Shown one piece after another: positions 7,384-14,007 of a stretch of 17,980 nt of DNA. This stretch comes from Pleurocapsa sp. MO_226.B13 (GTDB lineage: Bacteria > Cyanobacteriota > Cyanobacteriia > Cyanobacteriales > Xenococcaceae): assembly GCA_030064795.1 (NCBI GenBank), contig JASJEI010000242.1, positions 1 to 17,980 on the forward strand, given 5' to 3'. Each line of letters opens with the position of its first letter. The first letter of the stretch is position 1. A program made the position numbers and the translations under genes. The notes under the pieces were generated by a model. That model made no database searches, was not told the DNA's origin, and was given only the letters and a program-made list of their open reading frames with translations.

Positions 7384-8043
7384 TCAATTCACGGGACTAA
7401 CTTTAGCTTTATATAATAATTTATCTTCCTGTTTATAGCCGACATAGCGAACTTCTACCAAATCTCCTGGCTGTGCAGTCCCTTTAATTAATTGATGATA
7501 CTGAGGATTGTAGGCTAATTTTTCGCCCACAACTGCTATAGCCTCGACATTCCACTGCTTTAAAAGTTGTTCTACAGGTTCGAGCAATGCCAACAATCTG
7601 ATTGCAGGTAATTGGGGATTTTTGCGCACTGCTGTAACGGCGGTGGGCCATTGTAATAACCAAGATTCAATAGTTTCGATACTGGCTTTTTGAAATTCTG
7701 CTGCTAAAGATTCTTGCTGCTGAAGCATTTCTTGCTGGAGTTTTTGATATTCTCTTTGACAAGCAATCAAAGCGGAATTGGCTTCGGAAGTTTCTTGCTC
7801 AACATTTGTTAAAGATTGTTCGCTAAAAGTTTCCACTAAGTTATCAATAGACACATTTAAGGCTTTAGCAATTTTGGCGATCGCACCGACTGAGATATTT
7901 AAGATTAAACCCCGTTGTATTCTAATTATCTGCAATCGAGCCACGCCAGATTTTTGACTCAGTTCATAGATATCGGCTATGTCTACCTGTCGCATCAAAT
8001 CTTGTAACAGTTGTTTATTAGTTTCGTATGAATATTGATTCAT
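7384..8043 (-). CDS. HTH (XRE-like) protein with coiled coil and GrpE-like C-terminal domain
   Basis: 219 residues. Residues about 22-72 form a helix-turn-helix of XRE/Cro type: IYELSQKSGVARLQIIRIQR, then ISVGAIAKIAKALNVSIDNL. Residues about 80-125 are a Q/E-rich coiled coil. The last 85 residues look like GrpE: a helix with LLALLEPVEQLLKQW, then VGEKLAYNPQYHQLI and GDLVEVRYVGYKQEDKLLYK leading to AKVSPVN, matching the GrpE pattern of G-x-x-F/L-D/N-P-x-x-H and a final beta domain that contacts DnaK. That resemblance is my reading of the pattern, not a search. If right, this is a DNA-binding or adaptor protein with nucleotide-exchange-factor architecture. It is separated from the permease by 60 bp and diverges from the pentapeptide gene, sharing a 174-bp promoter region. 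Confidence 0.7.
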   Translation of the reverse strand: MNQYSYETNKQLLQDLMRQVDIADIYELSQKSGVARLQIIRIQRGLILNISVGAIAKIAKALNVSIDNLVETFSEQSLTNVEQETSEANSALIACQREYQKLQQEMLQQQESLAAEFQKASIETIESWLLQWPTAVTAVRKNPQLPAIRLLALLEPVEQLLKQWNVEAIAVVGEKLAYNPQYHQLIKGTAQPGDLVEVRYVGYKQEDKLLYKAKVSPVN

Positions 8044-8217
8044 CGTTGTTTAGGGAGCAAAATTAATCGTAGATCGATATAAAAATTATTATTGACTAGC
8101 TACTAAATTAAATTCAGAGTAATAATATCAATAATAGATGCAAACGAGTAAGCAATTAATTATCTATATCGCTATATTCATCTCTAGATTCACGTATAGT
8201 TAAAGTTAAAAATCGTT

Positions 8218-9159
8218 ATGAAAGCCAGTCAACTGTTAAAGTTTTACGAGCAAGGCTACAGAGATTTTACAGGAGTCGATCTAAGAGGGGCAGATTTATC
8301 GGGAGTGATGTTAATCTCCGTCAACCTGACGGGAGCTAACTTAATAGGGGCAAATTTGAGCCGTGCTTTTTTAACTAAGTCAGATTTAAGTGAGGCGAGT
8401 CTCAACTGGGCAAATCTCAGCTACGCCAAAATGAGCGAGACTAATCTATCAGCAGCAGATTTGACCAAAGCTAATTTAACTGGTGCTTTTATGGTTAAAT
8501 CAGAGCTTGAAGCAGCAAAGCTGAGTGGGGCAAATCTTTCTCATACCAATCTGCGAGCTTCCAACTTATCCGCAGCCAACATTTGCGGAGCAAAATTGCA
8601 GAAAGTTAATTTAAGACAGGCAAATCTCAATCGAGTTAACTTTAATTGGGCAAATTTGTATGAAGGTAGATTGACTGGAGCGCAGCTACAAAATGTTTCT
8701 TTAACTGATGTCAATCTCAGTCAAACATTTTTGCTCGATGTCGATCTGAGTGGGGCAGATTTAACAGGGATTAATCTCAGTCAAGCTAAGCTATCGAGAG
8801 CCAATCTGAGTAATGCGAATTTAAGTAACGCCAATCTGGAAGCTGCTCGACTCATAGAAGTTAATCTGAGTAATGCGAATTTAAGCCAAGCCAATCTAGA
8901 AACGGCTCGGTTGAGGAAAGGAAATTTAGATCGTGCTAACTTGACTAGGGCTAATTTAGCTAATGCGGACTTGCGCGAAGCTTCTTTAAAGCAGGCAGAC
9001 TTGAGCTATGCCGATCTTACTCAAGCAAATCTGGATAATGCCGATTTGGAACTAGCTGTTTTGCGCCACACTATTTTAGACGAGCGTGATTCGCGGGCAA
9101 CAAAAGTGGCAGAATATTACCCCGCCTGTGCATTGCAGCCTCAAATTCAAATGGCTTAA
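8218..9159 (+). CDS. Pentapeptide-repeat protein
   Basis: 313 residues. After an N-terminal helix (MKASQLLKFYEQGYRDFTGV) the protein is almost entirely tandem pentapeptides of A(D/N)LxX form from about residue 20 to 290, more than fifty units, ending in a 25-residue tail (RDSRATKVAEYYPACALQ). Such repeats fold into a right-handed quadrilateral beta helix. Some relatives mimic DNA and protect gyrase; most cyanobacterial ones have no known role. There is no signal peptide, so it is probably cytoplasmic. There is no associated kinase, DnaJ or membrane domain. It starts with ATG at 8218 and is followed 16 bp later by cutA on the same strand, probably one transcript. A 60-bp internal duplication is noted separately. 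Confidence 0.9.
   Translation: MKASQLLKFYEQGYRDFTGVDLRGADLSGVMLISVNLTGANLIGANLSRAFLTKSDLSEASLNWANLSYAKMSETNLSAADLTKANLTGAFMVKSELEAAKLSGANLSHTNLRASNLSAANICGAKLQKVNLRQANLNRVNFNWANLYEGRLTGAQLQNVSLTDVNLSQTFLLDVDLSGADLTGINLSQAKLSRANLSNANLSNANLEAARLIEVNLSNANLSQANLETARLRKGNLDRANLTRANLANADLREASLKQADLSYADLTQANLDNADLELAVLRHTILDERDSRATKVAEYYPACALQPQIQMA
8803..8885 (+). repeat. Recent 60-bp duplication inside the pentapeptide gene
   Basis: The 23-base stretch at 8803-8825 (beginning AATCTGAGTAATGCG) recurs exactly at 8863-8885, 60 bp on. At the protein level this is a 20-residue unit, four pentapeptides: RANLSNANLSNANLEAARLI and then EVNLSNANLSQANLETARLR. Synonymous sites are identical over the 23 bases, which points to recent repeat expansion, not ancient divergence. 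Confidence 0.7.
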
Positions 9160-9175
9160 GCTAGAGATATCAATC

Positions 9176-9508
9176 ATGGAAGAAAATTCGAGTCAATATG
9201 TAGTTGTGTTGGTAACTGTGGCTTCGTTACAACAAGGAGAAGCGATCGCCCGAACGCTTCTGGACGAGAAACTAGCAGCTTGCATTAATGTCTTTCCCGT
9301 TGATTCTTGGTATTTGTGGCAAGGTAGTATCTCTAGCGAACGCGAATATCAGTTGACGATCAAAACTGACATCAATCTATTTTCTCAATTGGCAGATAAA
9401 ATAAAAACACTCCATGATTACGAAGTGCCAGAAATTATTGCTCTACCAATTGTTGCTGGCTCTAAGCCCTACCTGAACTGGCTTGGCGACAACCTCAAAC
9501 AACCATAG
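9176..9508 (+). CDS. cutA: Divalent-cation tolerance protein CutA
   Basis: 110 residues starting MEENSSQYVVVLVTVAS. The family pattern is complete: LVTVASLQQGEAIARTLLDE, KLAACINVFP, SWYLWQGSISSEREYQLTIK, and HDYEVPEIIALPI. CutA is a small, very stable ferredoxin-like trimer, related in fold to PII, and linked to copper and other metal tolerance; its molecular job in cyanobacteria is unsettled. The frame is open further upstream (to 9086) but that would overlap the end of the pentapeptide gene; the ATG at 9176 gives the normal family length and is chosen. It lies 16 bp after the pentapeptide gene and is convergent with the cupin gene that ends at 9545. Confidence 0.93.
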   Translation: MEENSSQYVVVLVTVASLQQGEAIARTLLDEKLAACINVFPVDSWYLWQGSISSEREYQLTIKTDINLFSQLADKIKTLHDYEVPEIIALPIVAGSKPYLNWLGDNLKQP

Positions 9509-9544
9509 TGTAGTCTTATTTCAATCGGCAATAGCTTTTAATAG

Positions 9545-9928
9545 CTAGTCATCAAAACGAATAATATCGTCATCTCCCAGATATTCGCCATTTTGTACCT
9601 CAATCATAACCAAAGGAATTACTCCAGGATTTTCTACCCGATGAGCAGTATTCATAGGTACATAGGTAGATTGATTTTGCATGACGAGAGTTTCTTTACC
9701 ATTACAAGTTACCTTGGCCGTGCCAGAAACTACAATCCAATGCTCGCTACGATGATAGTGCATCTGGGTACTCATGTGTTCCCCAGGTTTAATTTCGATG
9801 CGATTAATACAATACCTTTCTCCCCTGTCTAAAGACTCAACTCTGCCGTAAGGTGGAGTACGGGTTATCTCTTCTGTAGGAATAGAGATAGTCCCAGCAT
9901 CATTTTTAATACCGTTTTCTTTATTCAT
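9545..9928 (-). CDS. Cupin protein, C-terminal domain type of mannose-6-phosphate isomerase/GMP
   Basis: 127 residues from ATG at 9928. A single beta-barrel cupin: PPYGRVESLDRGERYCINRI, a typical start of the mannose-phosphate-isomerase-type cupin; the first metal motif MHYHRSEHWIVVSG (two His and Glu); and the second PMNTAHRVENPG (His). Proteins of this sort form the C-terminal part of bifunctional ManC/XanB (mannose-1-phosphate guanylyltransferase/phosphomannose isomerase) and also occur alone. It is likely cytoplasmic and concerned with sugar phosphates for polysaccharide synthesis, but no guanylyltransferase is nearby. The frame could also open with TTG at 9934, but that codon abuts the GGAG ribosome site, so the ATG with six-base spacing is preferred. 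It is convergent with cutA. Confidence 0.85.
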   Translation of the reverse strand: MNKENGIKNDAGTISIPTEEITRTPPYGRVESLDRGERYCINRIEIKPGEHMSTQMHYHRSEHWIVVSGTAKVTCNGKETLVMQNQSTYVPMNTAHRVENPGVIPLVMIEVQNGEYLGDDDIIRFDD

Positions 9929-9934
9929 AGTCAA

Positions 9935-9938
9935 CTCC
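9935..9938 (-). promoter_or_regulatory. Ribosome binding site deciding the cupin start
   Basis: GGAG on the minus strand lies exactly six bases before ATG at 9928. The competing TTG at 9934 directly touches the GGAG and would leave no spacer, so it cannot be the start. Confidence 0.7.
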
Positions 9939-9993
9939 AGGCTATTACTTTTGTATTTCTTTTAGTTTAATTAAAGACAATGCGATCGGACAA

Positions 9994-10371
9994 TTAAAGT
10001 TTTTCGGCTTTATAAGTATAAAAATTTCCTAAAATTCCAATAGTCTCTACTTGATAACTAGGTAAAGGAGGTGGTAAAGGCAAATCTGCCTGATAAATGC
10101 TAAACAGCATAAAGTTTTGTCGTTTTGTTTGTTGACTAACAACTTCTGCTAGATAAGGACTAGCAGTATTAACCAAAATATGACATTGACCTTCCAGCCA
10201 AACTCCTAATTCTTCTGCAACCTGAGTGCAAACCTTATCTTTAAATTGAGTTTTAAGCGCGACATCGGCATATCTTTTATAGCCTTGTTGTTTGGGATTA
10301 GTCAAAAAAGCGATCGCACCTAAGCTAACTAAAATAATTCCTACAATACTCGTACTTCTCAGCCTTGTCAT
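9994..10371 (-). CDS. DUF4359-type membrane-anchored protein
   Basis: 125 residues. There is a basic start (MTRLRSTS), one hydrophobic helix at about 8-25 (IVGIILVSLGAIAFLT) followed by NP, then a soluble domain outside the membrane: YKRYADVALKTQFKDKVCTQ, LGVWLEGQCHILVNTASP, and NFMLFSIYQADLPLP ending in ETIGILGNFYTYK. This layout matches the cyanobacterial DUF4359 family as I remember it. Two cysteines (in KVCTQ and GQCHI) could form a disulfide in the periplasm. It is transcribed toward the cupin gene with a 65-bp gap; co-transcription is possible. The function is unknown, and no operon partner clarifies it. Confidence 0.7.
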   Translation of the reverse strand: MTRLRSTSIVGIILVSLGAIAFLTNPKQQGYKRYADVALKTQFKDKVCTQVAEELGVWLEGQCHILVNTASPYLAEVVSQQTKRQNFMLFSIYQADLPLPPPLPSYQVETIGILGNFYTYKAEKL

Positions 10372-10431
10372 CTGATTTCAAAATAATTTTTCCTTTAATT
10401 TTAGACGATTCAATCCAAATAGTAATAAGGG

Positions 10432-10440
10432 TGCTATAAT
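10432..10440 (+). promoter_or_regulatory. Extended -10 promoter for tRNA-His
   Basis: TGCTATAAT: a consensus -10 hexamer TATAAT (10435-10440) preceded by the extended TGn element. The tRNA starts 17 bases after the hexamer, as expected for a start site near 10447 and a short leader. No good -35 hexamer at 17 bp, which the extended -10 can offset. Confidence 0.65.
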
Positions 10441-10457
10441 GGAAAACTGACAAACGT

Positions 10458-10531
10458 GGCGGGCGTAGCCAAGTGGTTAAGGCAGTGGATTGTGGTTCCA
10501 CCACTCGCGGGTTCGAGTCCCGTCGTCCGCC
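10458..10531 (+). tRNA. trnH-GUG: tRNA-His (GTG anticodon)
   Basis: Full cloverleaf by eye. The acceptor stem GCGGGCG (10459-10465) pairs with CGTCCGC (10524-10530), with one G-U. The D stem is GCC/GGC; the anticodon stem GTGGA/TCCAC closes a loop TTGTGGT, with anticodon GTG at 10492-10494; the T arm is GCGGG-TTCGAGT-CCCGT. The extra 5' G (10458, G-1) facing C73 (10531) is the hallmark of bacterial tRNA-His. CCA is not encoded. It is flanked by a promoter upstream and restriction-gene relics downstream. Confidence 0.97.
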
Positions 10532-10614
10532 CTCTCTGAATAATTCTAATGATGAAGAGATAATAATGTAATCTCGGTTGAGAAGTGGCGATCGCACTAC
10601 CGACAAATGACTTA

Positions 10615-10765
10615 TCAGTCTTCTACAAAATAATCAAAATCAATTCTTTTGATTTCATAGCTTGCGATCGGCTTTACGCCAACATTATGCTGCTAAATTA
10701 TTGACTCGGTTAATCTATTATCATTAAGTAAAATAATTTGGGTATCTCTGCGAGAAGATCGAAGC
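10615..10765 (-). pseudogene. C-terminal stub of a second Mrr-type restriction endonuclease
   Basis: In one minus-strand frame the region reads RRDTQIILLNDNRLTESII, a TAG stop, then QHNVGVKPIASYEIKRIDFD and YFVED before TGA at 10615. It aligns residue for residue with the end of the neighbouring Mrr relic (SKIILVNGDRLAELMIEQNV, GVTSVARYEVKKIDSD, YFIED). The TAG replaces a sense codon between II and Q, and nothing recognisable precedes about 10765. So it is a diverged, broken copy of the same C-terminal module and cannot be an active enzyme. The 5' boundary is approximate. Confidence 0.75.
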
Positions 10766-10877
10766 GACATTAATTATTTCAAATATTCTTGTTTTGATAT
10801 ATGGTCTTCTATATTTTGTAATATCTCTCTATAATTATATAATTATGATTATTTCAAGCGATCGCTTTTATCTAAAT

Positions 10878-11182
10878 TCAATCTTCAATAAAATAATCAG
10901 AATCTATTTTCTTTACCTCATATCTAGCCACAGAAGTTACACCAACATTCTGCTCGATCATTAATTCGGCCAGGCGATCGCCATTGACTAAAATAATTTT
11001 ACTATCAATGCGAGTCACATAATCAATAGCACCTTTACTAAAATCTGAAGTAGTTATAAATATTCCTTTTTTTGCACTTTGTCCTAACAACGCACCTGCA
11101 AACTTTTTTATTTCTGGTCTACTTTATCCCCTGCAAGTTTTAGCAAAGGTAACATAAGAGTTTGAAAATCAGGAATTGGCAT
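10878..11182 (-). pseudogene. mrr: Mrr-type restriction endonuclease with the catalytic core deleted and a frameshift
   Basis: ATG at 11182 opens MPIPDFQTLMLPLLKLAGDK, a clear Mrr N-terminus, which stops at TAA at 11108 after 24 residues. Overlapping it in another frame is SRPEIKKFAGALLGQSAKKG, then IFITTSDFSKGAIDYVTRID and so on to YFIED, the C-terminal third of the Mrr catalytic domain, ending at 10878. Intact Mrr proteins are about 300 residues. Here the N-terminal 19 or so are joined almost directly to the last 80, so most of the winged-helix DNA-binding domain and the D/QxK active site are gone, and the junction is out of frame. The C-terminal piece could only be translated alone from a TTG at 11090. 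It is best read as a deletion pseudogene of an enzyme that cut methylated DNA. No methyltransferase is nearby. Confidence 0.85.
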
Positions 11183-11245
11183 TACTCAAAAAGTAAATTA
11201 AACGCTTAGTATCCATAATTCCCAAAATCCAATATTTTCGATCTT

Positions 11246-11275
11246 TCCTCTGCGCCTTGGCGACTTTGCGAGAGA
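11246..11275. repeat. TCTGCGCC...TTTGCG interspersed repeat
   Basis: TCCTCTGCGCCTTGG followed by CGACTTTGCGAGAG. Variants of this CTCTGCGCCTTTGCG phrase recur in intergenic DNA of many cyanobacteria (general knowledge). Only one copy is seen here. Confidence 0.45.
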
Positions 11276-11384
11276 AAAAAGGCAAGTATAAAACCCACCT
11301 CAAAAAAATATATGTAACTGTAAGATAGGCAAATAATTAAATTTAGAGATTACGATTCAATCGTATATTTTATACCTCAAAAAA

Positions 11385-11558
11385 CTACTCAACTGATGTT
11401 GTATAAGATTTTATTCCTGCTTCTCTCAAGCTTGATACATATTGTTCTGCTTCAATACCATTTCCAGTCCAAACTACAGCAATGTCCACGCTACTAAGAG
11501 TTAACCCAGCATTTTAGTCGATCATAATTGTTCAAACGGATTTGATATTATTACTCAT
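11385..11558 (-). pseudogene. Decayed small gene, possibly DUF2007-like
   Basis: A minus-strand frame from ATG at 11558 carries TGA and TAA stops in its first 15 codons, then reads on as AGLTLSSVDIAVVWTGNGIE and AEQYVSSLREAGIKSYTTS to TAG at 11385. The second half looks protein-like; the TGNxIEAE...LREAGI pattern recalls the DUF2007 (putative signal-transducing) fold, but this is a weak resemblance. A 34-residue product could start at GTG 11489. It ends eight bases before the cls stop, in the same direction. Confidence 0.4.
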
Positions 11559-11565
11559 AGACTTC

Positions 11566-13005
11566 CTAGAGTATCGGTGCGAGCAAACGGGATACCCTAG
11601 CAGCTAACTTAAACCAAAAGGGTTTTTTAGGATAAGTATTGAGATCGATTAAACCAGAACTACTTAGGTCTTCTTTTAACATGGTTTCAACCTCTGGAAT
11701 AAAATGACTATCGAGGGAAAAGGTCATTACTTCAAAATTCAGAAAAAAGGAACGATTATCGAGATTGACTGTACCCACTCCTGCAATGTCATCATCGATC
11801 AAAATCACCTTTTGGTGCATAAATCCAGACTGATAGCGATAGAGCTTAATTCCTACAGCTTGTAGCTCGGTATAGTAAGAAAAAGAACAGAAATAGACAG
11901 TCAAATGATCGGGGCGATCGGGTAGGATGATTCGCACATCCACACCGCGCAGAGCAGCTAATTTAAGAGCATTGACAATAGAATTATCGGGAACAAAATA
12001 AGGACTAGCAATCCAAATGCGGTTTTGCGATCGCTCGATCAGATTCAAAAAAAATAGATTGCAGTTGTCTAAACGATCTGCTGGCCCTGTTGGTAGAATC
12101 AGTGCGGTTTGATTGCGACTCTGTTGTTGTACTTGCCAACAAACTTGAGGAATTTTTCTAGTTACCCAATACCAGTCTCCTAAAAAAACACTTTGCAGAC
12201 ATTGAACCGCAGCCCCCTGAATTTTAAGATGGGTATCTCGCCAAGAACCAAAATGGGAATCTTTGCCTAAATATTCATCACCAATGTTTAAACCACCCAT
12301 AAAGGCAACACGACCATCGACAATCAAAATTTTGCGATGATTGCGAAAGTTAATTTGAAAGCGATTACCTTTTCTTCTAGTGCTACCAAAACCCTTAACT
12401 TCGATACCATGCTGGCGTAAAGACTTGAGATATTTGCGGGATAGTTTGCGCGAGCCAATTTTGTCGTAGAGTAGTTTGATTCTTACTCCTTGCTTGGCTT
12501 TATCGATTAGAGCTTGTTTAAACTCGTTACCGATGCGATCGCGATGGATAATATAGGACTGCAACAAAATATAGTCTTGAGCTTCGGCGATCGCCCCTAG
12601 CATTTCGCTATAGGTTTGCTGACCATTAATCAGCAATTCCAATTCATTCCCCATGGTAAAGGGCAAAGGGGTGCATACCTCGGTAAGTTTTTCTAGAGCT
12701 TCAAATTTGCTTGGAAGTACGGCTTTAAATTCCAGAATATTGCTATAGACGCGACTGACCAATTGATATTGCTCTCGATAGGCAGCCTGTAACGCCTGGG
12801 CATATGCTAAAAACTCATTTTTGCCTAAAACTAAATATAGAGGAATTGCCAACCAAGGAAAAGTAATCAAGGAAATTCCCCAAGCGACTGCACCGCGAGA
12901 CGAACGCACTACCATCACGGCATGAGCAGCAGCAATTATCCCCAAACCATGTACGATTACCGTGACTAAACTATAGATAGAAACGAGATTAATCGCTGCT
13001 AGCAT
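11566..13005 (-). CDS. cls: Cardiolipin synthase (two-HKD phospholipase D family)
   Basis: 479 residues, normal length. There are two N-terminal membrane helices (about 7-30 and 38-60, PLDc_N type, with SSRGAVAWGISLITFPWLAI), then two phospholipase-D catalytic motifs: first FRNHRKILIVDGRVAFMGG (H223, K225, D230), second FMHQKVILIDDDIAGVGTVN (H397, K399, D404). The two HKD motifs join to form one active site that makes cardiolipin by transesterification, at the inner face of the plasma membrane. Cyanobacteria are often said to have little cardiolipin, so the real product might be another phosphatidyl transfer. It starts six bp after the stop of the EEP-family gene, so the two are surely one transcript. 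All catalytic residues are intact. Confidence 0.92.
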   Translation of the reverse strand: MLAAINLVSIYSLVTVIVHGLGIIAAAHAVMVVRSSRGAVAWGISLITFPWLAIPLYLVLGKNEFLAYAQALQAAYREQYQLVSRVYSNILEFKAVLPSKFEALEKLTEVCTPLPFTMGNELELLINGQQTYSEMLGAIAEAQDYILLQSYIIHRDRIGNEFKQALIDKAKQGVRIKLLYDKIGSRKLSRKYLKSLRQHGIEVKGFGSTRRKGNRFQINFRNHRKILIVDGRVAFMGGLNIGDEYLGKDSHFGSWRDTHLKIQGAAVQCLQSVFLGDWYWVTRKIPQVCWQVQQQSRNQTALILPTGPADRLDNCNLFFLNLIERSQNRIWIASPYFVPDNSIVNALKLAALRGVDVRIILPDRPDHLTVYFCSFSYYTELQAVGIKLYRYQSGFMHQKVILIDDDIAGVGTVNLDNRSFFLNFEVMTFSLDSHFIPEVETMLKEDLSSSGLIDLNTYPKKPFWFKLAARVSRLLAPIL

Positions 13006-13011
13006 AGATTT

Positions 13012-13845
13012 TTAAAGATAAGAAAGTTCTACTAGCAAGGGATTGTGATCGGAGGAAGAAATGCGATCGATTACTTTGGCACTGGCGGTTTTTTGTCTAA
13101 ATCCTCGGTAAAAAATATAGTCTAGGGGTGGGGAGAATAAAAAGCGTTTGATTTTTTGGGCTTCAATTGCGGGAAAAGTTACGGGAGTCAAACCCAATCT
13201 ATTGGTCATTTGTAATAATCTCAACCATCGCGTTCGATTCCAGGTGTTAAAGTCTCCTGAAAAAATTACTGCTCCTTGATGTTGGGAGATTACCGCTTCT
13301 ATTTCTTGTAATTGTGCCTGAAACTTGCTGGTTTCGACAAAATTGATTAGATGGGTATTAACTGCTAAAAGAGTTGGACATTCGTTACCCAGGGAATATT
13401 CGACAAATAGAGAAACTTTCGGTGTTTTGGTTATGGGTTCTTGGTGTTGAGTAATTTTAGCTTGACTGCCAAGGCGATCGGCTTTGGTGGCAGTTAAGAC
13501 TCCTGAATAGGTATTATTAAAATTGTCAATTAAGTTAGGGGCAAAGCTCCAGCCCATTGATTCTAGTTCGGGAATTTGTCGTTCGAGGGCGCAAAGACGA
13601 ACTTCTTGCAAAAAAATCTTATCTGGTTGATGTTGGGCGACAATTGCCAAAAAATCTGCACTCCACTGGCGTTCTCGATTGTTTTTCGCAATATTCCAAC
13701 TTAAGACTTTAATTGAATTGCCTTGACCAGCCAATGGTCGAGAAAGAACTTTTTCGATAGTTGTCTCTGTTACCTTGCCAAATCTGTGGGTGGGGCTAAA
13801 CTGTTTGAGATAAGATAGGGGGCTTGATTCTTGTAGCTCGAACAT
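13012..13845 (-). CDS. Endonuclease/exonuclease/phosphatase (EEP) family protein
   Basis: 277 residues, one EEP domain after a 45-residue lead. Catalytic residues of the DNase I/sphingomyelinase fold are all seen: KVLSWNIAKNN (N51), IFLQEVR (E81), VNTH (H165), FSGDFNTWNRTRW (D198, N200), LDYIF (D242) and SSSDHNPL (D266, H267). These metal-dependent enzymes hydrolyse phosphodiesters in nucleic acids or phospholipids; no signal peptide is visible. The immediate coupling to a cardiolipin synthase gene (six bp) suggests a phospholipid substrate or regulation of lipid phosphodiesters, which is inference. In E. coli an EEP protein (ybhP) and a cardiolipin synthase (clsB/ybhO) are likewise adjacent, so this pair is a conserved arrangement. 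The function remains unproven. Confidence 0.87.
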   Translation of the reverse strand: MFELQESSPLSYLKQFSPTHRFGKVTETTIEKVLSRPLAGQGNSIKVLSWNIAKNNRERQWSADFLAIVAQHQPDKIFLQEVRLCALERQIPELESMGWSFAPNLIDNFNNTYSGVLTATKADRLGSQAKITQHQEPITKTPKVSLFVEYSLGNECPTLLAVNTHLINFVETSKFQAQLQEIEAVISQHQGAVIFSGDFNTWNRTRWLRLLQMTNRLGLTPVTFPAIEAQKIKRFLFSPPLDYIFYRGFRQKTASAKVIDRISSSDHNPLLVELSYL

Positions 13846-14007
13846 TAGTGGGCTGTGAGAGTAGTTTGACTTTAAGCTAGTCTAGCACTTAGAAAACGAG
13901 CGATAATATTTTCGCGCCTAATTTAAGATAGATGCAATTCCAGGCGATCGCAATTAATAGTCCAGCATCTCAGCTAATCCCAGCCAGTTTAATTGCTGCC
14001 TTAAGTC

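Larger units (their letters stand above)
11183..11565. other. 383-bp non-coding stretch with repeat and decayed gene
   Basis: Between the mrr relic and cls. It holds a common short repeat (11246-11275) and a decayed minus-strand frame (11385-11558), listed separately. Nothing else is recognisable. Confidence 0.5.

Noticed and set aside
9086..9175. Longer N-terminus for CutA starting at 9086
   Set aside because: It would overlap the pentapeptide gene by 74 bases in another frame and add about 30 residues not found in CutA; the ATG at 9176 gives the normal length.
10510..10531. tRNA-His 3' end as an attachment site
   Set aside because: I looked for a direct repeat of the last 15-20 bases of the tRNA elsewhere in the window and saw none; no integrase gene is adjacent.
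10325..10606. Minus-strand 93-residue frame across the tRNA
   Set aside because: It is antisense to the tRNA-His gene and overlaps the DUF4359 gene start; no family resemblance.
10878..11090. An intact 70-residue gene starting at TTG 11090
   Set aside because: The protein-like sequence continues upstream of the TTG (RPEIKKFAGA) and a matching Mrr N-terminus lies in another frame, so this is the tail of a broken gene.
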